Shown here piece by piece: positions 11,110-57,336 of a DNA stretch of 64,000 nucleotides. The position numbers and the translations under genes are program-made. Source of the DNA: Euryodendron excelsum (taxonomy: Eukaryota > Streptophyta > Magnoliopsida > Ericales > Pentaphylacaceae). The notes below the pieces were generated by a model that searched no databases, had not been told where the DNA came from, and saw only the letters and a program-made list of their open reading frames with translations. The stretch covers positions 10,645,501 to 10,709,500 of the forward strand of contig CM065394.1 of NCBI GenBank assembly GCA_033060915.1. The letters are read 5' to 3'. The first letter of the stretch is position 1. Each line of letters opens with the position of its first letter.

Positions 11110-11164
11110 GGAAGCTAACAACTGGAATTTCTGTATTCTATAAGTTTTCCAACCTATATAGTTC
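10967..11164. repeat. Tandem duplication of a (TG)n-linked unit
   Basis: Two copies of a (GT)n tract followed by a 57-bp unit (AGCAACTGAAATTTCTGTAT and onward to CCAACCTATATAGTTC) start near 11001 and 11108, 107 bp apart. A (TA)n run precedes the second tract. Confidence 0.8.
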
Positions 11165-12060
11165 TGTCCTTGTTCATCAATACCACATTCATTTAGTTTT
11201 CTGCAAGTCCTTTGTTATCATATCGATAATTTCCTGAATTCGTTTTGATGTATTTCTCACCATTTTTGCTATTTTGAAGTATTGTCTATATTTGCTGATT
11301 AATTTCAGTTTGGACAATGCCGTGTTGCTTTATTTTCTGAAATATTGCTCTGAATATTGCCATATTCTGTGGTTTCAAGGTGATTCAAATAACATGAGAA
11401 GGCTTCTAAATAGATAATAAAGAGGTAAAGCCAGAAGGATCACCTTGCCACTGTCTATTTGTGGAATTAAAAACAATAGCCAGATTAAAGGGAACACTGT
11501 TTGCATAGCACCGTTGAACCATCCAGAGATCTCCTTTTCAGCACGAGGATAATCATATTACACATAGGCACACACATACATATATGTATATATATATATA
11601 TATATAGAGAGAGAGCGAGAGAGAGAGAGAGAGGTGAAAATCCAGCAAGTGAACATAAAATTTCTAATAGCTTCTTTTTTCGCAACCAGTTGGACTATAG
11701 TGGTTGTGCAAGCTTTCAATCTTTCAACTGTATCAGAAGAGCAGATGAAAGGGCTAGGCAAGATGAGGGTCTCCTTAGACTTCCTTGGTCATCATGTATA
11801 GCACCGTTTTACATTTAGTTTCCCTAAAAGAAGGGGGTATCTATAGTCCAAAATTTATTTAGTCCGGTTAGGTGAATTGCAAAACAGGAGATGGGAGGCT
11901 CTATAATCCAGCTGGTGAAAGAATCCATCAAAAAGCAGGCATTCTTTGCTCTTTTAAAGGTACAGAACAACCCCTAAAGAATCATTTCAAACATAAATTT
12001 GCTTAAATCTATGACATAATAGTTATCAAACAGAAGTCTTAACACTCGAATAAAACGTCA
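11165..12060. other. Intergenic region 3' of the kinase gene
   Basis: No gene seen. It holds (TA)n then (GA)n repeats at 11587-11632. Short open frames over this stretch only translate the microsatellite (IYIYIY, RERERE). Confidence 0.5.
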
Positions 12061-12401
12061 TTTATTGAAATTAGTCTCTGAATGAGAATTACAAAGGAAA
12101 TAAGAAGTAATCTTACTGGAAGACAAGGGGTGTAGGTCAAGTAAAACTTTAAAGTCATGTATCGATCATGTATACATGAGTAAAACGGATAGACATTTTG
12201 GTCATTGATTTCATTATCATGGAAGAAAAAATACAATGATTTTGCTTCTCCAAACCATAAATGGAGAAAACTGGAGAGCATTCGTCCTTACTAGTATTGT
12301 TAGAACACAAACAAATCGTAAAAACAGTAAGAGTCCTACTGTTAGCTTCTACCTGAAATGAGCACCGAACTCTATACAAGTCATTAGAGCAAAATTTGAA
12401 A
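12061..12401 (-). other. Probable 3' UTR of the MAP kinase gene
   Basis: Sequence downstream of the stop codon at 12402-12404. AATAAA on the minus strand at 12061-12066 is a candidate poly(A) signal, giving a 3' UTR of about 0.35 kb. Transcript data would be needed to fix the end. Confidence 0.45.
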
Positions 12402-48205
<35,804 letters not shown>

Positions 48206-48505
48206 ACATACATACACGTATGTATACAAACGAATACCTAAACTATCGCTCCCAACGGATTAAACGTTGAATCACTGCCAATCGCTCCCAGCATTGCCCG
48301 CTCCCCCTCTTCCGCTCTCTCTCTCTATTTATATATGTATATACATATATTTATATTTATATCTTCGCTATTTTCTCTCTGTCTTGTATTTATATTTTCG
48401 CTATTTTCTCGCTGTCTGAGGTTTGATTTTCTCTTTCTCCTAAGTTTCTCTCTCTATATAGCTTTATGGAATCTGGTGTGGTCGGAGAGAGAGAGAGAGA
48501 GAGAA
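48206..48505 (-). promoter_or_regulatory. 5' UTR and core promoter of the MAP kinase gene
   Basis: Upstream of the ATG, minus-strand TATAAATA-type boxes lie near 48326-48338 and 48353-48363, and TATATAG near 48454-48460. CT/GA-rich tracts, including (GA)n at 48485-48504, surround them, typical of plant 5' leaders. The start site cannot be fixed without transcripts. Confidence 0.45.
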
Positions 48506-49660
48506 AGGCCGCGTTACTGTAGGATCTGTTATGTTTTTGCCCCTTTTATTGGAGTCGTAACTTTTAAAGAACTACTAAATCCTCTAGAATATTTCAAAGC
48601 ACTGTACTCGCTAGCTAGAGCCAGGTACTGCCAGTTGCCACTGACACAGTAATAATGGTGTTATTGGATTTGGTTTTGTTCCATTATTTTAAATCCCCAT
48701 TTTGTTTAAAACAAAATAACAAAAATTCGGACTTCCTTGAATCCTTTGAGATGCGTCTGGCACTAAAATTGGACATGGTTTAGAAATTTAGAACCTATAA
48801 TGGCATATTTGCATCTTGGATTCGTGAAGAAAAAAAAAGGGAAGAAAAAACTAGTAAAAAAAGATAAATGAAGTTAAGTTTATTTCTTTCTTTAGTTGGG
48901 TTAGGAATAAATAAATAAATAAATAGCTACTTGTCAAAAAATTATTTTTTATTTTGTTACTTATAATATTAATATGTACAGGTAATTTTGTTTCTATTTT
49001 TATTATTTTAAAGAAATTTTAAGTTCCAAACATAACATAAAGAAAAACTATGTTACTTTAAATTTTGCATGATTCAATTCAACATATATGCAAAATTTGT
49101 ATCTAATTTGGATCATTTGGAATTTTATGCATTATTTTCATTATATGCCAAAATTTTCTCAGATGGATGACACTATACACATAGATATAAAAAAATATCT
49201 ATGTAAAAGGATGTAATTTATTTGAGTCATATAACTTAAAAATAAAGAGCTGTCAAGACGGATAGTAATTTTAAAAATCTAAGAGATTATCATTTTGAAC
49301 TATTTTTGTATAAATTAGAAGTTTTCTTACTTCACGAAGTGGTTCATATATTTTTTATTTTCAGAAAAAATAGAACTATTACAAAAGCAATTTGTTATGA
49401 TTATATTTACTCAAGCTCATAAATAGTGAACAATTGTTTATAATTTCTTAATATTTGGCAACAAAATTATATATCCATGTAGTTGTTAACTAGTTACATT
49501 TGATCTTTACTAGAAAGAGACTATTTTAACGGTTTTATTAAGTATTCCATTTTGTAAATGGCCATTTGGGTTAGACTTTACTTGGGTCCAACCCAGACTG
49601 GAGGGACATATGTGTGTGGCATACGGAACAAGCATATTGTCTTCACGTAAAATAAGAAAA
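48506..49660. other. AT-rich upstream region
   Basis: No gene or clear repeat seen. Probably contains upstream regulatory sequence of the kinase, but no specific site can be supported. Confidence 0.5.
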
Positions 49661-49795
49661 TCACAACTATGTTGCTTCCTTGATGAAAAATTATTCCATG
49701 ATGCTAGGAGCATTGCTCCTTCTCTCACATGAGAGATGGGTCCCACTCCACTGTGAGAGGTGGGCCCCACTCCAAGAACATGGAAAATTTTCACT
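49661..49795. repeat. Short internal repeat, possible MITE
   Basis: GAGAGATGGGTCCCACTCC and GAGAGGTGGGCCCCACTCC lie about 25 bp apart. Such GGGTCCCACTC-containing blocks are common in plant MITEs. Ends were not resolved. Confidence 0.35.
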
Positions 49796-49899
49796 TCCCT
49801 GATACATTTTTATGCTAAAATTGTGTGGTCATGACCTCATCTTGCTATGGTACAAGTGGCCATTTTCCCATTAGATTACACCTTGAAAGCATTAGTATG

Positions 49900-50525
49900 T
49901 GATGAAATAGAGGACTTGATGCCTTTGATTAGACGAATTTCTTCCAAGATGAGTGGTAGTGACGTTTTTCCGACAAGACCAGAGGCCCTCCCGAATCTCT
50001 GATTGGGCCCCGACCAGAGCCTCACCCTGGCTCCCCTTGGCTCTTGAACAAACTAGATGCTCGAATTCGGTTTGCTCGTCCTCTAGATCACATTGGTAGG
50101 GCCCGCAACTGACACCGGACACTGTAGCGCGCACTCAGAGTGTGGCATGGAATGTGCGAGGGACAACCATCCTGCCCTGACACAAGTCTGACATGCGCCA
50201 CAGTGGAGTGTGGAAACGGCCCTCTCAAATGCCCTGGCATAGGCCTGACTCTCCAATAGAACACCGCCACATGGAAAAGGTCGCCAACCACTCCTATGCA
50301 TGCATACAAAGGGAAACAACAGTCCTCTTCTCCATGTGAGTATCAGAGAAAAACCCTAGCAAACTACACGTTTTCTGATATCATTATTCTCCTAAATCTA
50401 ACTTAAACATCGAAGAGCCTTTGGCAGGCACCACACCGATGTGCTTAGAATAGGAGATCATCGATCATTGGGAGCGAGAGCATCGAAGGCCTGGGGGCAA
50501 GACACCATGAGATAGCTGCATCATC
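49900..50525 (+). repeat. Degenerate gypsy LTR, left end uncertain
   Basis: Non-coding, relatively GC-rich segment directly preceding the primer binding site at 50527. The end AACATCGAAGAGCC...GGGAGCG...CATCATCA resembles 3' parts of Tat-lineage LTRs. No TG start was fixed. Confidence 0.4.
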
Positions 50526-50526
50526 A

Positions 50527-50545
50527 GCTAGCGCCATACGTGGGA
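50527..50545 (+). promoter_or_regulatory. Primer binding site-like sequence, Tat-type gypsy
   Basis: TAGCGCCATACGTGGGAAC, a degenerate form of TGGCGCCGTCTGTGGGAAC found after the 5' LTR of many plant Ty3/gypsy elements. Confidence 0.5.
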
Positions 50546-50615
50546 ACGACTATTCTCGTGATTTTTTATGGTCTTGACTAGATCTGGGATCAACACTCGA
50601 CTCGAAGGAAGCTCA

Positions 50616-50782
50616 ATGGCGGATTCAAGTGTAGAGAAGATAGCAGCCCTCGAGAAGATTGTGGCTGACATGATGGCCAACATGTAATAGTTGGCCCGCT
50701 AAAATGTAGAGTTGCTCCAACGAGCTCCAGCTCCACCTAGAGGGATTCCACTGCCAGTTGCCCTGCCGGCGATAGAATGAGA
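50616..50782 (+). pseudogene. Start of a gypsy gag, cut by LTR-a
   Basis: MADSSVEKIAALEKIVADMM followed by two stops, then LARQNVELLQRAPAPP and PLPVALPAIE. The coiled-coil-like N-terminus is typical of Tat-type gag. It is interrupted at 50783 by a large LTR. The rest of the element was not found in the window. Confidence 0.5.
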
Positions 50783-52770
50783 TGTAAGCACCCAATTTTT
50801 GCCCGCTCGACAGTCTCCAGTCTGTCCATACTTGTATTCAAGTCAATATGGACATATTCTAGTTCAAACCAATTTTCTAAACATAATCCAGTCAGTCAAT
50901 CGATCGCTTCGCAGGCCCATTGGGCCCAAATGGAGGCAAAATGACCAAAATGCCCTTGGGGCATTATCTGGTCCAATTCCAGTGGGCACGTCTTCTCAAA
51001 GACGGTAAGTCCCCTTTTCAAACACTCATAAACGTCGCAACATTCAGAGTGGCAGAAACACTCGTAAACAGGTCGACATTGGGAATTGCCAACAAAACCT
51101 TTTGTCACGAGACCACCGTCAGAGTGGCGGAGACACTCAAAACCCAGGTCAACACCAGTGCCTGCTGGCCCACTCCGGTGAAAATGACCAAACTACCCTT
51201 AGGGCTTTCCGACACATTTCATGAAAAAGTACCTAAGTCCTCAGCACAGTAAGTCCACCCTTCTAAGATTGTCCTAAAGATAATCCGGCATGATTAGGTG
51301 CCTTCCAGTCAGTTTTGGGCCAATTCTGAGACCATCTAGTCAAAATGACCATTTTGCCCCTAGGCATCCGAGCACCCTAGGAACCACATTGGCTCTGGGT
51401 ATTAAATCGTTAACCCTTTGGGGATGCTTTTAATAGTATTCCCGATTGTTCAATGCATTTCTGAATCATTCTGAGTCAGTTCAGGTAAACCTGATACAAA
51501 ATGACCGTTTTGCCCTTAGTGGGTCGGTCGCCTTTTCTAACCACACGGGCTCTAGGTATCAAACCAGAAACCTCCTGGAACATTCTAGGCAATGTTTCCA
51601 AGCCTTAAGTCTTCTTTCGGGATATTCCAAGTCCATCTCGACAGCTTTTCGGCCTGATTGACCGTTTTGCCCCTAATGGCCCAATCAACTCTTCCAACAA
51701 ATCCTGACATCATTTTTCAAGTCTACTACCCAAGACATTATTCTAGGGGTTCCTGTCCCTTTTCGGCCCTTCAGGCTATTTTCGGCCCTTTAAATTATTT
51801 TTAAACCTTCCGAAGTCACTCCTAGTAGAGTCAAGCTAAAAATTGCACGGTAGTCACTAATATAGGCGCCCAAATCTTTGAAAGATACGTTGCTTACCAA
51901 CCTTAAAAGCTTCCTAAGTGGCTGGCACCACTAGTAGTGGCGCTAAGCCAAAAAATGGCCTAGCGCCACTTAGAGTGGCGCCAATGTAAAGTTTTACCTA
52001 GCGCCACTACATCAGGCACCAGTTCAGCCTTTTGTCTATAAATACAGAGTCTCCTCCAGTGTGAAAAGGGTTCTCAAACTCAATCCAAAAATTTTACTCT
52101 TCGATATACAGAGCTCGAAGCCCTTCCAAACCCTAGTTTTCTTTAGGTTCTCCAAACCCTAGCCCCTATACACTTAACCCTAGCTCATATACACTTTTAT
52201 ACACTCATATACGAACCTTCGAAGCCTCCATTAAATACTTGAAGTGCTGCAACTCGGAAGCTCCCGAAGACCAAAGCAAGCTCTCGAAGACCAAAGTAAA
52301 ACCAAGCAAATAAAGTAAGCAAAGCAAAAAAAACACAAGGTAGGCTTCCTATTTATGTTTACGCAATTTTTCCCTTTATCTTCTCTCTCCTAACCCACTT
52401 GGATTTTCTGCTATTTTAATCTCCATCTTCTACCCCGCTTTCTTGCATGCTTGAAATAAGGGACTCCTCGATTCATGTGTAGGATTAGGCTATTGAAAGT
52501 CATCGTGTTGGGGGCTTTCTCTTAGTCTAACCGGAGACCACATGGGTTCGGTCTCTTTGATTATGTGGTAAAACATTTAACCTTGTATGTTCATGACCCC
52601 AACTTGCATTGTGCATATCATTATGATGCATCTCTCCAAAACTTATTTTCAAACTCGTTTTCAAAACTTGCATCAAAAATCAATTTCAAAACTTGTATTA
52701 AATCTTCTTTTTCCAAACTTATTTTCAAAATCACAATCCTAAGTTGATTCCAGCCTTTCTATAGTTAGGG
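50783..52770 (+). repeat. LTR-a, first part (Tat/Ogre-like)
   Basis: Begins TGTAAGCACCC. It parallels 52771-55112 of LTR-b, but lacks about 345 bp between CCCCTTTTC and AAACACTC near 51020. TATAAATA lies at 52037-52044. It breaks at TAGGG (52766-52770), the target duplication of LTR-b, and resumes at 57337. Confidence 0.8.
51921..52015. repeat. GGCGCCAC palindromes upstream of the LTR-a TATA box
   Basis: ACTAGTAGTGGCGCTA, TAGCGCCACTTAGAGTGGCGCC and CTAGCGCCACTAC can pair into stems. The same block is at 54252-54312 in LTR-b and inverted at 62403-62510 in LTR-c, always about 20-70 bp from TATAAATA. Confidence 0.7.
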
Positions 52771-55700
52771 TGTAAGCACCCCATTTTGCCTGCTCGGCAG
52801 TCTCTAGTCCGTCCAAACTTGTATTCAAATCAGTATGAACATATTCTAAGTCAACTCAATTTTCCAAGTCTAATCTTGTCAATCAATCGCTTCGCGGGCT
52901 CATTGGGCCCAAGTAGAGGCAAAATGACCAAAATACCCTTGGTGGCATTACTCGGTCCAATTCTAATGGACACGTCTTCTCGAAGGCGGTAAATCCCCTT
53001 TTCCAATTCAATTCCAGTCCAATTCCAATTCCAATTCTAATTCCAAATCCACTCCGGCATGTCCCTCGAGAAAGTTGATTCCTCAAGGCGGTAAATCCAT
53101 CCTGTCCGGCACATTTTCGAATAAACTCTTCGAAACGATAAGTTCCTTCAAGCCCGTTGACCGAGATGAGACCCTAAGTCCCTGATACGGTAGAACGATC
53201 CACCTTTGGTGCCTACTAGCCCGCCAATGCAGAAATGTCTATTTCAGCACGCCTTCCGAGAAAGTTGATTCCTCAGGCGCTAAATCCACCTATCAGCTTC
53301 CAGAGATTAGGCAGTCTTTGGAATGATCGTAACCCGTTAGAGTAACGAAAATACTCGTAAACATCGCAACCGCCAAAGTGGCGAAAACACTTGCAAACAG
53401 GTCGATATAGGGAATTGCTAGCAAACCCCTATATCACGAGACCACCGTCAAAGTGACAGAAACACTCAAAACCAAGGTCAACACCAGTGTCTGCTAGCCC
53501 ACTCCGATGAAAAATGACCAAATTGCTCGAGGGCCATTTTCGGCACGTTTCTTGAGATAGTACTTAAGTCCTCAGAACAGTAAGTCCACCCTTCCAAGAT
53601 TGTCTCAAAGACAATCCGGCATGATTAGGTGTCTTCCAGTCAATTTCAGGCTAATTCCGAGATATTTCGATCAAGATAACTATTTTGCCCCTAGGCATCT
53701 GAACGCCCCGGGATCCACACCGGCTTTGGGTATCAAACCGGTAGTCTCTGGAGAATGCTTCTTATAGTATTCTTGACTTTTCATTATCTTTCTGGATCAT
53801 TCTGAGTCAGTTCCGATAAGCCTAGTGCTAAATGACCATTTTGCTCCTGGTGGGCTGGTTGCCTCTTCCAACCACACCAACTCTGGGTATCAAACTGGTA
53901 ACCTCCTGGAACATTCTAGCTAATGTTTACAAGCTTCCAGTCTTCTTCCGAGATATTTCGAGTCCATCCCAGCAGCTTTCTGGCCCAGCTAACTATTTTG
54001 CCCCTAATGGCCTGGTCAACCCTTCGAGGACATCCTGTCATCATTTTCAAGTCTACTACCCCCGAGACACTGTTCTAAGGGTTCCTATCCTTTTCCGGCT
54101 TTTCGGGACATTCCCGACCCCTTCAAATCATTCTCAGACCTTTCGGAGTCACTCCTAGTGAAATCAGGCTAAAAATTGCAGGGTAGTCACTGGTACAGGC
54201 GCCCAAATCTTCTGAAGATACGTTGCTTGCTGACTTTAAAACTTTTCTAAATGGCTAGCGCCACTCCTAGTGGTGCCAGAAGGATTTTTGGCCTGGTGCC
54301 ACTGCAATAAGCACCGGGTCATTCCTCTATCTATAAATACAGAGCCTCTTCCAGTGTGAAAATGGTCCGCAAAATTAGTCTAAAAACTCTCCTCTTCAAT
54401 ATACAGAGCTTGTAGCCTCACTAAACCCTAGACTTCTTTAGGTTTTCCAAAACCTTAGCCTCCATTCACAAACCCTAGCCTCCATACACAAACCCTAACT
54501 CACATATACTCCTATAGACTCCTACATTAGCCTCCAAAGCCTCCATTGAAGACTTGAAGTACTGCAACTTTGAAGTTTCTGAAGATCAAGACAAACCCCT
54601 GAAGACTGACGCAAAGCGAAGCGAGGACCGAAGCAAAGCAAGCAAATAAAAGCGAAGCAAAATAAGAAGATACAAGGTAAGCTTTCTTTTTACGTTTACG
54701 CAATTTCCCCTTTCTCTTCTCACTCTCCGAACCCACTTGGGTTTTCTTTTATTTTAATCCCCATCTTCTCCCCCCCCCCCCCCGGCTTTCTTGCATGCTT
54801 GAAACAAGGGACTTCTCGATCCATGTGTAGGATTAGGCTATTGGAAGACACTGTGTCGGGGGCTTTCTCTTAGTCTAACCGGAGACGACGTGGCTTCGGC
54901 CCCCTTGATTATGTGGTGAAACCTTAACCTTGTATGTTCACGACCCCAACTTGCATTATGCATATCATGATCTTGCATTCCTCCAAACTTCATTTTCAAA
55001 CTTGTTTTCAAAACTTGCGTCAAAATTGTTTTCAAACTTGCATTAAGATTTTCTTCTTCAAAACTTATTTTCAAAATCACAATCGTATGGTGATTCTAGC
55101 CTTTTCATAGTTAGGGTTGCTTTAGGAAAGTGTTAAATTTAAAGTGACCAATATAGTCTATATTTTCAAATCATTGTTGTTTTCAAACCACAATCCTAGA
55201 ATGGTTCTAAGCTTCTTATGGTTAGAATCGTTTTAGGAAAGTGTGATATTTTTAGAGGTTTGCAAAAGTCCATATTCAAATCCTTTTTGAAAATCTCCTT
55301 CTAAACTTGCTTTCCAAATCCTCTTTTCCATTCCTCTCCAAAATCTCTTTTTACATCTACTTTCTAAAATCTCTCTCCAATCCCCTTTCCAAAATCGCTT
55401 TCTAAAAATTTCCTTCAAAAACCGAACTTCCTAAAAATTCCTTTCCAAAAACGCTCTTTTCGAAATTCACTTTCTAAAAATGCTCCCTAGGTTTCCTTCC
55501 CAAAAACTCTTTCTAAAATCCCTTTCCAAAAACTCTCCTTTCCAAAATTTTTACTTTCCAAAATCTCTTTTCTTAGAGTTCAAGTTAAACCCTAGAGTCA
55601 ACGATTAGAAAACCCTAATTTTCTTTCCTAAAACATGATTTTTAATCTTGTCTCAAACCTTAGGTTTCCCAAATCCTATTTTCTATATCAAAACCATAAA

Positions 55701-57331
55701 TTTCCAAAACTATAGACTTCCAAATCTAGGATTTCCAAAACTTCATCTTCTAAATCCTTGTCAAATCCAGTCTTCCCTTTAGGAAACCAAATCCAATCTT
55801 CCCATTTAGTAAACTAAATACAATCCTCTGTTTTTGGAAATAAAATCAAAACACTTCTTCTTAGAAACAAAATCCAAATCCTTCCTAATTCCAATCCTTC
55901 CTAATCTCATACTTTCCTAAACCTTAAGTTTCCAAAACTTGAACTCCCAAAATTTTCCTAATCTAAATCTTCTTAATTCAAACCTTTCCTAATTCTATAC
56001 CTTTCCAAATTTCAACTTTCCAAATCTAAATCTTTAAATCTTTCTTAAACTCAAACCTTTCCTAATTTCAAGTATTTCTTAAACTCAAACTTCGAATATT
56101 TCTAAAATTTTAAACTTTCTAAATTTCAAAACTTTCATATTTCAAAAACTTTCTAAAATCAAACTTTTCCTATTTCAAAACATTCCTAAAATGGAACTTT
56201 CCTATTTTGAATCTTTCCTAATTTGAACTTTTCTTAAATGTCCATCTTTCCAAAATAAGTCCAATCTTTCTTAACCTCGAGTCTTTCTTAAATCCCATCT
56301 TTCCTAAGTCTAGGTTTCCCAAAACTCTATCTTTCCAAATCTAGTCCAAGTTCTCTTCCAAGGGTTAAATCCTCTTTCAAATTCAATTCTAGGTCTATGT
56401 TTAATCCTGATTTCCTAATCTTCCAATTCGAATTCCAACTCAACTTCTTTTTCTAATCAAAATCTTCTATTTTCAATTGAACTCTTGTTCGAACTACGAC
56501 TGATCTAATTCCTTAAACGGGATACGTAGGCAACCCTCACGGGTGCGGTCTTAATCTTTTTCAAACTTCTATTTCCATAACTTTTTTTAAATCTCCAATT
56601 CCATAACTTTCTTCAAACTTCCAATTCCAAAAATCTACTTTCAAATCTCTATTTCCAATTTCTAAAACTTTATTTCCAAAATCAAATCTATCTTTTTAAA
56701 TCCATTCCAATTTCAAATCAAATCTATTTCTAAAATCAAATCAAGTCTTTTCAAATCTATTTTTAAAATCAAATCTTTTTCTTGCACTTCCATATCATGC
56801 ATCATGTCAATTCCTTTCTAAAGATTCTTTTCGAAAGTGGATAGTTTTGGACATTTGTTAATCGAAGACTCTAATGGGTGAATCTAGGGTGAATAGACAT
56901 GTAGGTACCGCAAGGGCGGGGTAGGGTGATGGCTTAGTGCGTCTTCCCTACACATAACCAACCTCCGAACCTAGAATCACTATTTTCAAAAGACCAAAAG
57001 GAGTTATTTTTAGAAAAGGGCTTAAATATTTCCTAAAGGTTGCCAAACAACCTGTTTTCTTAAAAATCTTCTCTTGAGAAGGTATTTTCAAAATCGTTTT
57101 TAAAAACCCTAAGTGTAGTCTTCGGATTGTGCTTAGTTTTTAAGTGACCTAACTCGCCTTAATGAAGTTAGGTGGCAACTCCAAATGTTTTCCAAAAGCC
57201 CTTTATTCAAATTAATTTTCAATTCAAACCTAGTTGCACTCATTCTTCTAGGAGGATGAGTTCTAACGAGAGAGTACAATATTTTTTCCGCTTGTGTGTA
57301 TTCCTCGAGTGCGAAAAATCTGGGCATGACA
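52771..57331 (+). mobile_element. LTR-b, complete solo LTR nested in LTR-a
   Basis: 4,561 bp, from TGTAAGCACCCC to GGGCATGACA, with target duplication TAGGG at 52766-52770 and 57332-57336. It contains TATAAATA at 54332-54339, a poly(C) run at 54770-54783, and near 56522 GATACGTAGGCAACCC with GGTGCGGTC, a feature of Tat/Ogre-type LTRs. A G-poor quasi-repeat fills 55250-56760. No coding sequence. An LTR of this length fits Ogre-like elements; the assignment is inference. Confidence 0.82.
55250..56760. repeat. G-poor CTTTCCTAAA quasi-repeat
   Basis: About 1.5 kb built from variants of CTTTCCWAAAAYYT with very few G on the + strand. The same type of sequence occurs at 57480-59340 and, reverse-complemented, at 59940-61480. 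Confidence 0.75.
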
Positions 57332-57336
57332 TAGGG

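Noticed and set aside
11485..11818. Open frames over the (TA)n(GA)n tract
   Set aside because: They translate a microsatellite into IYIY and RERE runs and have no family match.
48206..48229. Upstream in-frame ATG giving MYTYVYVC before the kinase
   Set aside because: The TATG repeats come from a (TA)n-rich leader; the MGSG start matches the family.
50783..55112. Simple tandem duplication of the 2-kb LTR half
   Set aside because: The TAGGG repeats and the resumption of LTR-a at 57337 show insertion of a complete LTR instead.
50799..55418. Many short frames over the large LTRs
   Set aside because: They lie in LTR non-coding sequence, repeat in all three LTR copies with stops in different places, and match no protein.
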